Assembly (NCBI GenBank): GCA_964537035.1
Contig: CAZIAK010000004.1
Coordinates: 62,001 to 126,000 of the forward strand
DNA: 64,000 bases
DNA from: CAZIAK01 sp964537035
Lineage (GTDB): Bacteria > Planctomycetota > B15-G4
Direction: 5' to 3'
The translations under genes were made by a program, and so were the position numbers. Positions 1 to 9,057 of this stretch are shown piece after piece. Each line of letters starts with the position of its first letter. Within the stretch, counting starts at the first letter, position 1. Under the pieces are notes generated by a model. That model was not told the DNA's origin. It ran no database searches and saw only the letters and a program-made list of their open reading frames with translations.

Positions 1-2
1 CC

Positions 3-299
3 GCCCCGTCGTTCCTCTTCCTGGCCAGCGGCAGCAACGTCCCCGGGCCCGGCTTCTTCTGCCCGCCCCTGGCCGCCGTGGGCAACCCCCTGTGGGTCAA
101 CCCCTTCGTGGCACCGGGCGCCGTGACGCCGCTGTTCTTCGCTGCGGGCCCCACCGCGGTGATCCCCGCGCCGTTGCCCGCCGCCCTGCCACCCGGCATC
201 GAGGTCTACCTGCAGGTGTTCCTTGACCTGACTCCGGGCGCTCCCGGCGGGCCGTGGCTCTCCACCAATGCGGTGGACATGGTCGTCACCGCTCCGTAA
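3..299 (+). CDS. C-terminal end of a secreted protein (5' end outside window)
   Basis: The frame is open from the left edge to the stop at 297-299, so only the last 98 residues are seen. They form a proline- and glycine-rich beta-type segment that ends with VYLQVFLD followed by a LSTNAV-like motif and a C-terminal proline. The same ending (VYWQ, acidic residue, small residues, final TP or VP) is seen in the proteins at 12446-14113 and 24663-26354 of this window. This domain type is common at the ends of exported planctomycete proteins (family knowledge), so the protein is probably secreted. An internal GTG at 78 is not thought to be the start because the reading frame and composition continue upstream. 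Function unknown. Confidence 0.6.
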   Translation, partial: APSFLFLASGSNVPGPGFFCPPLAAVGNPLWVNPFVAPGAVTPLFFAAGPTAVIPAPLPAALPPGIEVYLQVFLDLTPGAPGGPWLSTNAVDMVVTAP

Positions 300-332
300 A
301 GCGCAGGCCGTTATTGCTCAGAGGCGCCTGTC

Positions 333-369
333 GGGCGGGTCCGGAGTCTCTTCGGTCCCGCCCTTTTTT
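333..369 (+). terminator. Rho-independent terminator
   Basis: A GGGCGGG/CCCGCCC stem continues inward through CCG/CGG after one T-T mismatch, has a 9-nt loop, and is followed by six T residues at 364-369. It lies 33 nt after the stop of the first gene. Confidence 0.85.
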
Positions 370-572
370 CGTCGTGGCGAACCCTGGCTGTGCTCTTCAG
401 AACGCTGGGCTCTGGGCAGAACCGACCGCAGCAGCCCCTTCCCTGACCACCCATGGGGACAGTCTCGCGCGCCGCAGGGCGTGAACTGTCCGGCGATCAA
501 CAGCTGGTCACCAATCGGGGATAGAATCCCTCCGGGCAGCTTGCAGATCCCCCGACTTGGAGCCCTCCTGCC

Positions 573-1745
573 ATGCGCCGTTCCCTCCCCGCACTGATTC
601 TGGCCCTGCTGGCCAGCCTCGCACCAAACGCCTCGGCGACCTGGTCGATCGTGCTCACCGACATGGCCACGGGCGAAGTGGCCGTGGGCACCGCCACTTG
701 CCTCGAGTTTCTCTCCATCAAGAAGCTCGTGCCCGTGATCGTCGTGGGCGTGGGTGCCGGCGCGACCCAATCGCAGGTCGACACCACCGCCAAGAACAAG
801 AAGATCATGGTGGCCGAGCTGCTCAAGGGCACCCTGCCCAAGGACATCATCGCGCTGATGAAACAGGGCGACATCCTCAAGTGCAGCCGGCAGTACGGCA
901 TCGTCGATCTGCAAGGCCAATCGGCCGCGTTCTCCGGCGGATGCAACGGTCAATGGAAGGGCCACCTCAAAGGTCAGGTCGGCACGATCACCTACACGAT
1001 CCAGGGCAACGTGCTCACGGGACAGCCGGTCATCGACGCCGCCGAGGCCGCCGTCATCGGCGCCACGGGCACCCTCTCTGACCGACTCATGGCGGGCATG
1101 CTCGCGGCCGCGTCGTTGGGCGGCGACGGTCGCTGCTCCTGCACCACCGGCGGCCCCCAGTCGTGCGGCTCACCCCCCGCCGGCGGCTTCGACAAGTCGG
1201 CCCACATCGGCAGCATGATCCTGGGCCGCATCGGCGACACCGACGCCCCCTGCATCGCCAGCACCGGCTGCGCCGCCGGTGACTACTGGATGGACCTCAA
1301 CGTCTCTGACGGTCAAGCCGGGCTCGACCCGGTCCTGCAGCTGCAAGCGCTCTACAAGACGTTCCGCAAGCGCCTGCGTGGACAGCCGGACGGCATCGCC
1401 AGCAACGTCTTCGTCGGCAACCCCGTGGACCTCGGCGGCGGACTGACCGAAGTGCGCGTCGATCTCGACCTCCGTGATCTCGACGGCATCCCCGTGCCCT
1501 TCGGCGGCGCGCAGATCGAGGTCCACCACGCGCCCGGAAGCGCCGAGACGTTTGAACGCACCGTGGTCCAGGATCACGGCACCGGTGCCTACACCGTGCT
1601 GCTCTACGCTCGTGCCAACACCACGAATGGTGCTGGCGATGGCGGCGGCGTAGGCGACGACCTGCTCGACATCACCATCAAGAATGGGCGCGTCCAGGCC
1701 ACCCTCTACCCCTTCCCGGTGGTGAGCTTCGACACGGGCTCGTGA
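573..1745 (+). CDS. DUF1028 family secreted protein
   Basis: The 390-residue product starts with a signal peptide (about residues 1-22, ending NASA before TWSIV). The mature N-terminus TWSIVLTDMATGEVAV, the GVGAGATQ segment, the GIVDLQGQSAAFSG segment and QGNVLTGQPV match the conserved blocks of the DUF1028 family, which has an Ntn-hydrolase-like fold and no firmly established reaction. The family core covers roughly residues 23-270; the remaining 120 residues look like a beta-rich C-terminal extension. ATG at 573 was chosen because it gives the signal peptide and has GGAG about ten bases upstream. It shares a 4-bp GTGA overlap with the next gene, suggesting translational coupling. Family assignment is fairly secure, function is not known. 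Confidence 0.75.
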   Translation: MRRSLPALILALLASLAPNASATWSIVLTDMATGEVAVGTATCLEFLSIKKLVPVIVVGVGAGATQSQVDTTAKNKKIMVAELLKGTLPKDIIALMKQGDILKCSRQYGIVDLQGQSAAFSGGCNGQWKGHLKGQVGTITYTIQGNVLTGQPVIDAAEAAVIGATGTLSDRLMAGMLAAASLGGDGRCSCTTGGPQSCGSPPAGGFDKSAHIGSMILGRIGDTDAPCIASTGCAAGDYWMDLNVSDGQAGLDPVLQLQALYKTFRKRLRGQPDGIASNVFVGNPVDLGGGLTEVRVDLDLRDLDGIPVPFGGAQIEVHHAPGSAETFERTVVQDHGTGAYTVLLYARANTTNGAGDGGGVGDDLLDITIKNGRVQATLYPFPVVSFDTGS

Positions 1746-2827
1746 GCGAAAGCCGCAGCTCCGGCCCGCGTGCCCGTGACAACGCCAAAGAGGACAGCGT
1801 TCGCCCTGCCGGCGAGCAGCTCTTCGACGACGACGCCAGGGCTCTGGCAGCCGAGCACGCTCGCGACTCCCACTACCGCTGGCTGACCCTCTCGGACGAC
1901 GGCGAAGCCGTGGCCTTGCGCCGCGTGCTCAACGCCAGCTGGCGAGCCTCGGGCCGCAGTCAGCTGAGTCTGCGCAAGGGCCTGGAGCACGAGCGCTGGG
2001 GACAGCACATCGGCGCCATGGCCCAGCTGCTCACTCTGGGTTTTCTGAGCAAGCTGGGCCTGTCCGTGGAGAGCGAGCCCCGCCTGTCGGAGCGCACCCC
2101 TGACCTGTACCTCTCGAAAGGCCCTCACGGTGCGTTGGTCGAAGTGCGCTCCATGGCTGGCTGTGGAGCGGAGCCCTGGGCCGCAGAAGCCAGCGCCCCG
2201 CAAGACGGCAGGGATCACGTCCGCCCCGGGCAACGGGTCTCCGAGAAGCTCAAGCGGCAGCGGGCTCGGCGACAAGCCCAGGCCCGCTCCGAAGCTCAGG
2301 CCGCCCTCGACAAGAGCCTGGCAGACTCGGTGGCCCAGGCACTGCGCCACAAGGCCGACCGGTACCGCGAGCTGGCCTTGTCCCACGGGCTGCCCCTTGT
2401 CATCTGCCTCTATCAGGACACGGACACGCAGATCGCCCAGCGGGTGATCGATTGGGGCTTCGGTGCGGCGTCCAAGGGGCGCCCGGCCAGCGAGGGCGCT
2501 TTCGCACAACAGAGCGAGCAGCTGTCGCACCTGTCGGCGGTGTTGGTCCTGGGTCGCTGCCCGCTCGACCCGACCACACAAGACCCGGCGACATGGGCGC
2601 AGACCGCGCTCGAGCTGACCGCACGACGCCCGACCGATGTCGCCCGCCCCCCTGCAGGTGCCGCGGAGCACACCCTCGCTCTCCGTGGTGAGCTGATCCT
2701 CAACCCAGAGACGACCCTGCCCCTTCCTGCCGCGCTCCGCCCCCGTGAGCTGGCGGTGTTCGCCCGTGAGGACGGCGCGGACGCGCCCCGCTGGAGCCAT
2801 GGCGACCCTCCCCTCGTCGAGCTCTGA
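1742..2827 (+). CDS. Unknown protein with a possible PD-(D/E)XK nuclease-like core
   Basis: The 361-residue soluble protein starts at a GTG overlapping the preceding stop (GTGA). No signal peptide or membrane segment is seen. Residues about 100-145 carry a helix (GAMAQLLTLGFLSKLGL), then ERTPDLYL, a short turn and ALVEVRS. This order, a helix, PD, and a strand with E-x-R, resembles the restriction-endonuclease-like fold in which PD and (D/E)xK bind metal; here the K position would be R. A charged, probably coiled region (KLKRQRARRQAQARSEAQAALDK) and a hydrophobic strand LPLVICLYQD follow. The nuclease idea is inference from motif spacing only. I do not recognise a named family. Confidence 0.5.
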   Translation: MSESRSSGPRARDNAKEDSVRPAGEQLFDDDARALAAEHARDSHYRWLTLSDDGEAVALRRVLNASWRASGRSQLSLRKGLEHERWGQHIGAMAQLLTLGFLSKLGLSVESEPRLSERTPDLYLSKGPHGALVEVRSMAGCGAEPWAAEASAPQDGRDHVRPGQRVSEKLKRQRARRQAQARSEAQAALDKSLADSVAQALRHKADRYRELALSHGLPLVICLYQDTDTQIAQRVIDWGFGAASKGRPASEGAFAQQSEQLSHLSAVLVLGRCPLDPTTQDPATWAQTALELTARRPTDVARPPAGAAEHTLALRGELILNPETTLPLPAALRPRELAVFAREDGADAPRWSHGDPPLVEL

Positions 2828-2877
2828 GAGCCCATGGCTATACTCATGCCCCGCCATCTCCCGGGGATCCCGTAGCC

Positions 2878-4257
2878 ATGACCGCCCAGCTCGCACTGCT
2901 CGTCGCCCTCGCCCTGCCCGCAGTGTTCGCCGGGGACAAGGACGATGACGTCGTCGACCTCGCGCCCTCCCAGCGGCTGCTGCTGCTGGTCGACGGTGAG
3001 ACCAGCGCCAGAGGCTTCGGCTCTGTACTGGCCCCGGCGGGCGATCTCGACGGCGACGGCGTGGGCGACCTGCTCGTCGGCGCGCCCCAGCTGTCCTCCG
3101 GAGCCACCCAGCCTGCGGGGCAGGTGCTCCTGGTCTCCGGCGCCGACGGCCACACCCTGTCGACCCTCTCTGGCGATCTGGCGGGAGAGGGCTTCGGCAG
3201 CGCCGTGGCTCTGCTCTCAGACCTGGATGACGACGGCTGGCCCGAGGTGCTGGTGGGCGCGCCTCGGCACGACGAGTACGCCATCAACGCCGGCGTGGCC
3301 CGGGTGCACTCGGGCAAGAGCGGGCAGCCGCTCATGTTCAAGCCGTCCCGGCAAGACGAACCCGAACCCCTGCAGATCCTGGGCGAAGAACCCTTCGGCT
3401 ATCTGGGCTCGGCGGTGGCAGCCACGGGCGATCTGGACGGCGACGGGGTCGACGACTTTCTCGTAGGCGCCCCGTCCGACCCGACCCAAGACGCCCTGCC
3501 CGGCCAGGTGGTGGTGGTCTCCGGCAGCAACGGCCAGGCCCTGACCCGCCATTGGGGGGACGAGTCCTACGAGCAGTTCGGCCACGCCCTGGCCTCTGTG
3601 CCCGACCGCGATGGTGACGGCGCAGACGATCTGGTGGTCGGCGCCCCCGGCGCCCGAGACAAGGACGGCCTCTCCTCTGGCAGGGTGCTGGTGATCTCTG
3701 CCCGCAGCGGCGAGGTGCTCTTGCAGATCAGGGGTCGCAAGGGCGAGCGCTTCGGCAGCTCCCTGGCAGTCGTTGGTGATGTGGACGGCGACGACGTGTT
3801 CGAGCTGCTCATCGGCGCGCCCAGCGCCTCACCCAACGGTGCCGGCTCAGGCAGCGCCTACCTGGTCTCTGGCGCCAAGGGCAAGACGCTGGGCAGCTAC
3901 CACGGCGCCACGGCCCACGACCAGTTCGGCTTCTCGGTGGCCGCCCCCGGCGACTGCGACGGAGACGGGTCCCCCGACGTGCTGGTGGGAGCCCACGGCG
4001 CCGACGGAGGAGGATACGGATCGGGCGCGGCTCGACTGATCTCCGCGATCGACGGCAGGGTGGTGCTGGAGATCACCGGCGACCATCAGAGCCTGGGCCT
4101 GGGCTACGCGGTCAGCGCCGTGGGCGACCTGGACGGCGACGGCCTGGCAGACGCAGCCCTAGGCCAGCTGGGTCAGGTGCGCCCCACCGTGGGCGTGGGC
4201 GCCGTGCGGGTCATCGCTGGCCTGCTACCGCCGGTCGAGGATCACGACGCCCGGTAG
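2878..4257 (+). CDS. Secreted FG-GAP / integrin alpha-like beta-propeller protein
   Basis: The 459-residue protein begins with a signal peptide (MTAQLALLVALALPAVFAG). The rest consists of about seven repeats of the FG-GAP type, each with an F-G-S/Y start and a GDLDGDGVGDLLVGAP-like calcium-binding loop, spaced about 60 residues apart. Such repeats fold into a seven-bladed propeller with calcium sites on the blades (known for integrin alpha chains). No C-terminal anchor domain or membrane segment follows, unlike the longer paralogue at 12446-14113. It lies 50 bp after the preceding gene. Role likely extracellular or surface binding; partner unknown. Confidence 0.85.
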   Translation: MTAQLALLVALALPAVFAGDKDDDVVDLAPSQRLLLLVDGETSARGFGSVLAPAGDLDGDGVGDLLVGAPQLSSGATQPAGQVLLVSGADGHTLSTLSGDLAGEGFGSAVALLSDLDDDGWPEVLVGAPRHDEYAINAGVARVHSGKSGQPLMFKPSRQDEPEPLQILGEEPFGYLGSAVAATGDLDGDGVDDFLVGAPSDPTQDALPGQVVVVSGSNGQALTRHWGDESYEQFGHALASVPDRDGDGADDLVVGAPGARDKDGLSSGRVLVISARSGEVLLQIRGRKGERFGSSLAVVGDVDGDDVFELLIGAPSASPNGAGSGSAYLVSGAKGKTLGSYHGATAHDQFGFSVAAPGDCDGDGSPDVLVGAHGADGGGYGSGAARLISAIDGRVVLEITGDHQSLGLGYAVSAVGDLDGDGLADAALGQLGQVRPTVGVGAVRVIAGLLPPVEDHDAR

Positions 4258-4294
4258 CACGCGCTGCCCGAAGCCTGCCCAGGCTGCCAGACCA

Positions 4295-5596
4295 TCAGCG
4301 ATGCAGGCTCACCTTGACCGCGCCCACTCCCGGGTGCGGCGAGGCCTTGCGCAGCCCTTCAAGCAGGGCCTGCAAGAGCAGCCGCTGGTCGTCCGTCGCC
4401 TCGCTGTCGTCGCCGGGCAGATGCTCGCCCCACAGGCTGTCGACGATCTCGAGCACGGGCTGACGCTCCGGGAGCAACCAGATCAGCAGGGTGGCCGAGT
4501 CGACCCCAGGTGCGAGGGTCACGGAGAGTTGCACAGACTGGCCGTTGACCCGGCCGTCGTCGCTCAGCTTCACCAGATGCAGCCCGCCCGCGTCCAACCA
4601 GAGCGGCACCAATCGGCCCGCGTCGCTGCCCACCGACAACTCGATGGTCGACAACCGGGTCTCTTCGCAAAGCAGCTCCAACCGAGACGTGGTCAGCACG
4701 TCTTCGTGACGGATGGCCCGGGTCAGCCGCTCCAGGTCGAGCAGCGAGTCTTCAATGGAGGCGATGCCTGACGCGAGGCGCACCTGCTGCTCCAGGGCCC
4801 TGGCGCGCTGAAGGTCGGCGGCAGCAGGGTCGTCTGTGGTCTCGGACAGGCGCTCCAAGGCCCGGGCATTGGCGGCCAGGGCTTCGTCCCGGCGACCGAG
4901 CAACAAGTGCAGGCCGGCCAGCTCCATCAACACGTCGGCGCCGAGCGCGGGGTCTTGCTCGGCCAGCTCCAGGGCGGTCTGTGACGAGGCGTCCAGGCCC
5001 TGCAGCAAGAGGGTCCTGGCCAGCTCCACCAGCTTCGCGCCTCGCTCCTGAGGGTCTTGCAACGCAGCCACCTCATGGACCCGACGCTGGGGAAACAACT
5101 CCAGGTCATCGGCTGACACCTGCACAAAGGCCTCGACATTGCCGTCCGCGAGACGCCTGGAGAAGCGCTCGCCGTCGGCTGGCATGGACAGGCTCAGCAG
5201 ATCCCGTGAATCGAGGTTGGCCAGATGGGCGCTCATGCGATCGAGCGTGGGCTCTGCCCCCTCTTCGCCCTGCTGGCTCTGTTGGCCAAGTTCGGAGGCG
5301 ACGCCGGCGGCCTGCTCGAGAAACGCCGTACGAAAGGCCATCAGGCCAGCCCGCGCCTCAGCCACAGCGAGCGTCTGAGCCTGATCGATGGTCTGGGCCA
5401 CACCGCGCCCCGCCGCGAGCCAGCGCCCGTCTTGCAAGGTAGGCGGCAGGCCGGTCCATGGGGGCGCAGGGGTCAGCACCATGGCCCCGTTGTCCCCGTT
5501 TGTCACCGAGCAGGCGCAGGTCAGACAGAGAGCGACCAGCCAGGCCGGTGCCAGGCTCAGCAGAGAGCCCGAGGAGCGTCGAGACGAGGGGATCAT
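4295..5596 (-). CDS. LPP20-like exported protein with TPR-like middle region
   Basis: The 433-residue protein has a hydrophobic N-terminal segment (about residues 12-30) ending in several cysteines (LTCACS), so it may be a lipoprotein, though the lipobox is imperfect. Residues about 55-110 (DGRWLAAGRGVAQTIDQA, AVAEARAGL) match the pattern of the LPP20/LpoB-like domain. The middle part contains alanine- and leucine-rich helical pairs (LELAEQDPALGADVLMELAG, LLLGRRDEALAANARALERL) that look like one or two TPR units. The C-terminal third is beta-rich, ending in a short amphipathic helix. It converges with the FG-GAP gene. Exact function unknown. Confidence 0.55.
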   Translation of the reverse strand: MIPSSRRSSGSLLSLAPAWLVALCLTCACSVTNGDNGAMVLTPAPPWTGLPPTLQDGRWLAAGRGVAQTIDQAQTLAVAEARAGLMAFRTAFLEQAAGVASELGQQSQQGEEGAEPTLDRMSAHLANLDSRDLLSLSMPADGERFSRRLADGNVEAFVQVSADDLELFPQRRVHEVAALQDPQERGAKLVELARTLLLQGLDASSQTALELAEQDPALGADVLMELAGLHLLLGRRDEALAANARALERLSETTDDPAAADLQRARALEQQVRLASGIASIEDSLLDLERLTRAIRHEDVLTTSRLELLCEETRLSTIELSVGSDAGRLVPLWLDAGGLHLVKLSDDGRVNGQSVQLSVTLAPGVDSATLLIWLLPERQPVLEIVDSLWGEHLPGDDSEATDDQRLLLQALLEGLRKASPHPGVGAVKVSLHR

Positions 5597-5638
5597 GAGG
5601 TCAGCTCTAGCGGGAGTCCTGGCACAGGGGACTCACAC

Positions 5639-7204
5639 TCAGTTCGTCACGCCAGACAGCACGCGATAGATGTACTCGGCGGCCCAACCCAGCCCGGCCA
5701 CCGGAGCCCGCTCATTGTCACCATGCATGCGCAGCTCGTCTTCCATCACCAGGGGAATGGGCAGGATGCCGTAGGTGGGGATGCCCAGGGCTCGCAGAGC
5801 AGCGCCATCCGTGGCCCCCGTCGAGAGGAAGGGAATCACCGCCACCCCCGGGACCATGTCCTCCCCAGCCCGTTCCATGGCGAGATAGAGCTCGGTGTCC
5901 AGAGGCGACGGAGGGGGCGCCACCCGGGGCTCGCCGTCGAGGGCGAAGCGCACGGAGGGCTCGTGGCCCGCTCGATTCATGGCCGCCACCAGCGCCGTCA
6001 CGTCGTCTTGGGGCAAGACCCGCAAGTTGAACGTCGCCGTGCCCGACGACGGGATCACATTGGTGCGAAAACCGCCATTGAGCAGGGTGAGCGATTGCCC
6101 TGCCCGCAAGATGGCGTTGAACGGGGGCTCGGCCGAGAGGGTGTCCACCGCATGGGCCCAGAGGGCTTGCGCGGTCTCGGGGTCGGCCACGAGCTTCATG
6201 GCCCGGGCCAGGGCGGGGTCGTCCTCCAGCTCTGCACGGCGGGAGAAGAAGGTGCGGGTGGTCTGGTCCAGGCTCGCTGGCGCCCGCCAGAGGTGCACCG
6301 CTGCCACAGCCCGAGCCAAGGCAGCCAGGGCGTTGTCGGGCAAGGGCACCGAGCCGTGCCCGCTGGGGCCCGTGGCCGTGGCGATGACGTTGTAGGCCAG
6401 CTTCTCCGTGGTCTGGATGTTGATCGACTCGACCCGCTCGCCCACCAGGCGCACCCGTCCCCCTTCGTTGAGGGCGAACTCGGGGTCGCCGAGCAGCTGG
6501 CGGTGATGTTCGAGCACCCAATCGATGCCCACGCTGGGGCCGCCCTCTTCGCCGGCCGTGGCCAGCATGATCACGTCACGGGTCAGCTGATCGCGGCGCT
6601 CTGCCAGAGCCAGAAAGGCGGTGAGCTCACAGGCCAGGGGACCCTTGCAGTCGATGGCGCCCCGGCCATGGATCAAGCCGTCGACGATGGTGGGCTCGAA
6701 AGGCGGCGTGGACCACGCCGACAGGTTGGCCCCCACCACATCCATGTGGCCCATGACCAGCACGGGCCGGGCGGCCGGTGCCCCGGCGATCAGTCGCGCG
6801 ATCAGGTTCGCTCGCCCTGGCGCAGACTCGAGCACGTCGATCTGGAAGCGTCCGGGCCAGGTCGAGCGAGCATGCCCGGCGCTGCCCCCGTCGGCGCAGA
6901 ATGGCGCCAGCTCCTCGACCACGGCGCCCTCACCAAAGGCATCGCTCATGACCTGGACGAACCAGCGGGCCACCGCCAGCTCGTTGCCATTGGGGCGCGG
7001 GCTCGCCGGGTCGGGCTGCTGGGCGTTGGTGGAGTTGATGGCGATCAGCTCGCTCAGGTAGGTCAACGCCTGGTCTGCGGCCTCGGCGCGGTGCCACCCC
7101 GGGAGCGCAGGAGCGGCCACGGCGAAGGCGTCCTGGGCCGGGGCTGAGCCCGCTGACACAGCCAGGAAGCAGAGGAGTGAGGCGGCGGAGAAGCGGGCAG
7201 ACAT
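5639..7204 (-). CDS. Secreted M20 family zinc metallopeptidase
   Basis: The 521-residue protein starts with a signal peptide (ending SAPAQ). All M20 metal-site motifs are present: H153 in MGHMDVV, D185 in GRGAIDCKG, the catalytic and bridging glutamates E219-E220 in AGEEGG, E247 in NEGG, and H494 in MHGDNER. The dimerisation (lid) domain lies between about residues 260 and 400. M20 enzymes hydrolyse dipeptides or acylated amino acids with two zinc ions; the long (about 500-residue) secreted form is usually annotated as carboxypeptidase or dipeptidase. Substrate cannot be told. It is divergent from serA, with a 211-bp region between them. Confidence 0.9.
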   Translation of the reverse strand: MSARFSAASLLCFLAVSAGSAPAQDAFAVAAPALPGWHRAEAADQALTYLSELIAINSTNAQQPDPASPRPNGNELAVARWFVQVMSDAFGEGAVVEELAPFCADGGSAGHARSTWPGRFQIDVLESAPGRANLIARLIAGAPAARPVLVMGHMDVVGANLSAWSTPPFEPTIVDGLIHGRGAIDCKGPLACELTAFLALAERRDQLTRDVIMLATAGEEGGPSVGIDWVLEHHRQLLGDPEFALNEGGRVRLVGERVESINIQTTEKLAYNVIATATGPSGHGSVPLPDNALAALARAVAAVHLWRAPASLDQTTRTFFSRRAELEDDPALARAMKLVADPETAQALWAHAVDTLSAEPPFNAILRAGQSLTLLNGGFRTNVIPSSGTATFNLRVLPQDDVTALVAAMNRAGHEPSVRFALDGEPRVAPPPSPLDTELYLAMERAGEDMVPGVAVIPFLSTGATDGAALRALGIPTYGILPIPLVMEDELRMHGDNERAPVAGLGWAAEYIYRVLSGVTN

Positions 7205-7415
7205 GAGCTGGTCTCAGAGGCGCGGGAGGCTGCTGGGGACGATAGCATCGCCGGCTGGCCCGAGGGCCCCCTGCCCCTGGCGTCGACCCTGCAAAAGAAG
7301 AGTTCAAACTCATTCTCAGGCAGCTGACTCGAACTGCCGAAAATGCGAATCTGGGGCCCTTGAAAGCCCTGTCCCCCACATCCCCATTCCGTCCAATCCA
7401 GACGATCTGAGTCCC

Positions 7416-9044
7416 ATGACCGGCACCGCAACCACACCGAAGACGTCCACCGCCACTCCCGTTGTCCTCGTCGCCGACAAGCTCGCCCCCGAGGGCATCG
7501 AACTGCTCAAAGATGCGGGCCTCACCGTCCGGGTTCAGCAGGGACTCTCACCCGAAGAGCTGGTGGCCGCTGCCGCTGATGTCGACGGCATCCTGGTGCG
7601 CAGCGCCAGCCGGGTCACCGCCGACGTGATCAAGACCGCCGAGCGACTGAAGGCCGTGGGCAGGGCGGGCATCGGTGTGGACAACATCGACCTGGGCGCT
7701 GCGTCCCGCCGGGGTGTGCTGGTCATGAACACGCCCCTGGCCAACGCCACCACCACCGCCGAGCTGGCCATCGCCCACCTCTTTGGCCTGGCCCGGCACA
7801 CGGCTCGGGCCCAGGCGAGCATGACCGCGGGCAAGTGGGAGAAGAGCGCGCTGGTCGGGCGCGAGGTCACCGCCAAGACCCTGGCGGTCATCGGGCTGGG
7901 CAAGATCGGTCGCATCGTGGCCGACCGGGGCTTGGGCCTGCGCATGAACGTGATCGCCTACGACCCGTTCCTGACCGGCGAGTCGCCCATGAAGGGCGTC
8001 GAACTCGTTGACCTCGACACCGCCCTGAGCCGGGCTGACTTCGTCACCATTCACGTGCCCCGCACCGACGACACCGCCGGGCTCTTCGACGCCAAGGCCC
8101 TGGACAAGATGAAGCCCTCGGCATGCCTGATCAACTGCGCCCGGGGGGGCATCGTCGTCGAGAGCGATCTCGTGAACGCGCTCAGAGATGGTGTCATCGC
8201 CGGAGCCGCCCTCGACGTGTACGAGAGCGAACCCCTGGCCGAGGACAGCCCCCTGCGAGAGCTGCCCAACCTGCTGCTCACGCCCCACCTGGGAGCCAGC
8301 TCCAGCGAAGCCCAGCAACGGGTGTCCACCGAGATCGCGCAGCAGATGATCGACTTCTTGCTCCACGGAGAGGCCCGCTGCGCCGTGAACGCGCCCACGG
8401 TCTCCGCCGAAGAGATGGCCGTGCTGCGGCCCTACGCCCAGCTGGCTCGGCGTGCGGCGCTCATGCTGGCCCAGTCCACCGACCAGCCCATTCAGCGGGC
8501 AGAGGTCATCTACCGGGGCGAGCTGGCGGGGCAGAGCACGGCGCCTTTGCGCCTGGCGGTGATCTCCGGCTTGCTCTCCCCCAGCCTCGAGAGCCCGGTG
8601 AACGATGTGAACGCCGATGCTCTGGCCACCGAGCGTTGCCTGCACGTGCTCGAGCTGCACGACAAGGGCGCGAGCCAGGCCGGGACGTCCCTCGAGATCA
8701 GGGGCAGCACCACCGACGGCAAGACCCACACGGTGGCTGGCACTGTCTTCGCTGGCCAACCACGACTGACTCAGTTCGCCGGCTTTGGTGTCGACTTCGT
8801 TCCCCAGGGCAACTTGTTGCTGACCCACCACTCGGACGCTCCCGGTGTGCTGGGGCAGGTGGCGACCTGGCTCGGAGATCGCGCGATCAACATCGGCGGC
8901 CTGCACATGGGTGCGCGCACCGAAGACTCCGTGGCCGAGTCGGCCCTGGCGCTCTTCTCGCTCACCCGTCCGCTGAACAAGAGCGAACTCACCGAACTGA
9001 CCGAACTCTCGAGCATCTTCAGCGCTCGCACCATCACGCTCTGA
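7416..9044 (+). CDS. serA: D-3-phosphoglycerate dehydrogenase
   Basis: First step of serine synthesis: 3-phosphoglycerate plus NAD to 3-phosphohydroxypyruvate. From ATG 7416 the protein has 542 residues, the usual length of the long type. Seen in order: substrate-binding half (about 15-110), nucleotide-binding GLGKIG (160-165) with the NAD-ribose aspartate in AYDP, catalytic R243 (CARGG), E272 (SEP) and H291 (PHLGASS), then an ASB/intervening domain (about 330-460) and a C-terminal ACT domain (about 465-542) that normally mediates serine feedback. The frame is open upstream to 7203, but that part lacks protein-like composition, and 7416 gives the family N-terminus. It is followed after 13 bp by serB. 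Confidence 0.95.
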   Translation: MTGTATTPKTSTATPVVLVADKLAPEGIELLKDAGLTVRVQQGLSPEELVAAAADVDGILVRSASRVTADVIKTAERLKAVGRAGIGVDNIDLGAASRRGVLVMNTPLANATTTAELAIAHLFGLARHTARAQASMTAGKWEKSALVGREVTAKTLAVIGLGKIGRIVADRGLGLRMNVIAYDPFLTGESPMKGVELVDLDTALSRADFVTIHVPRTDDTAGLFDAKALDKMKPSACLINCARGGIVVESDLVNALRDGVIAGAALDVYESEPLAEDSPLRELPNLLLTPHLGASSSEAQQRVSTEIAQQMIDFLLHGEARCAVNAPTVSAEEMAVLRPYAQLARRAALMLAQSTDQPIQRAEVIYRGELAGQSTAPLRLAVISGLLSPSLESPVNDVNADALATERCLHVLELHDKGASQAGTSLEIRGSTTDGKTHTVAGTVFAGQPRLTQFAGFGVDFVPQGNLLLTHHSDAPGVLGQVATWLGDRAINIGGLHMGARTEDSVAESALALFSLTRPLNKSELTELTELSSIFSARTITL

Positions 9045-9057
9045 CCCCAGAGACCCC

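Noticed and set aside
5225..7147. 640-codon plus-strand ORF
   Set aside because: It is the antisense shadow of the M20 peptidase and the lipoprotein-like gene; composition (G, H, R, Q rich) is typical of a shadow frame in high-GC DNA.
7203..7415. Long N-terminal extension of serA in the open frame from 7203
   Set aside because: The extension is rich in R, P and C, has no similarity to the family, and the SerA N-terminus starts right after ATG 7416.
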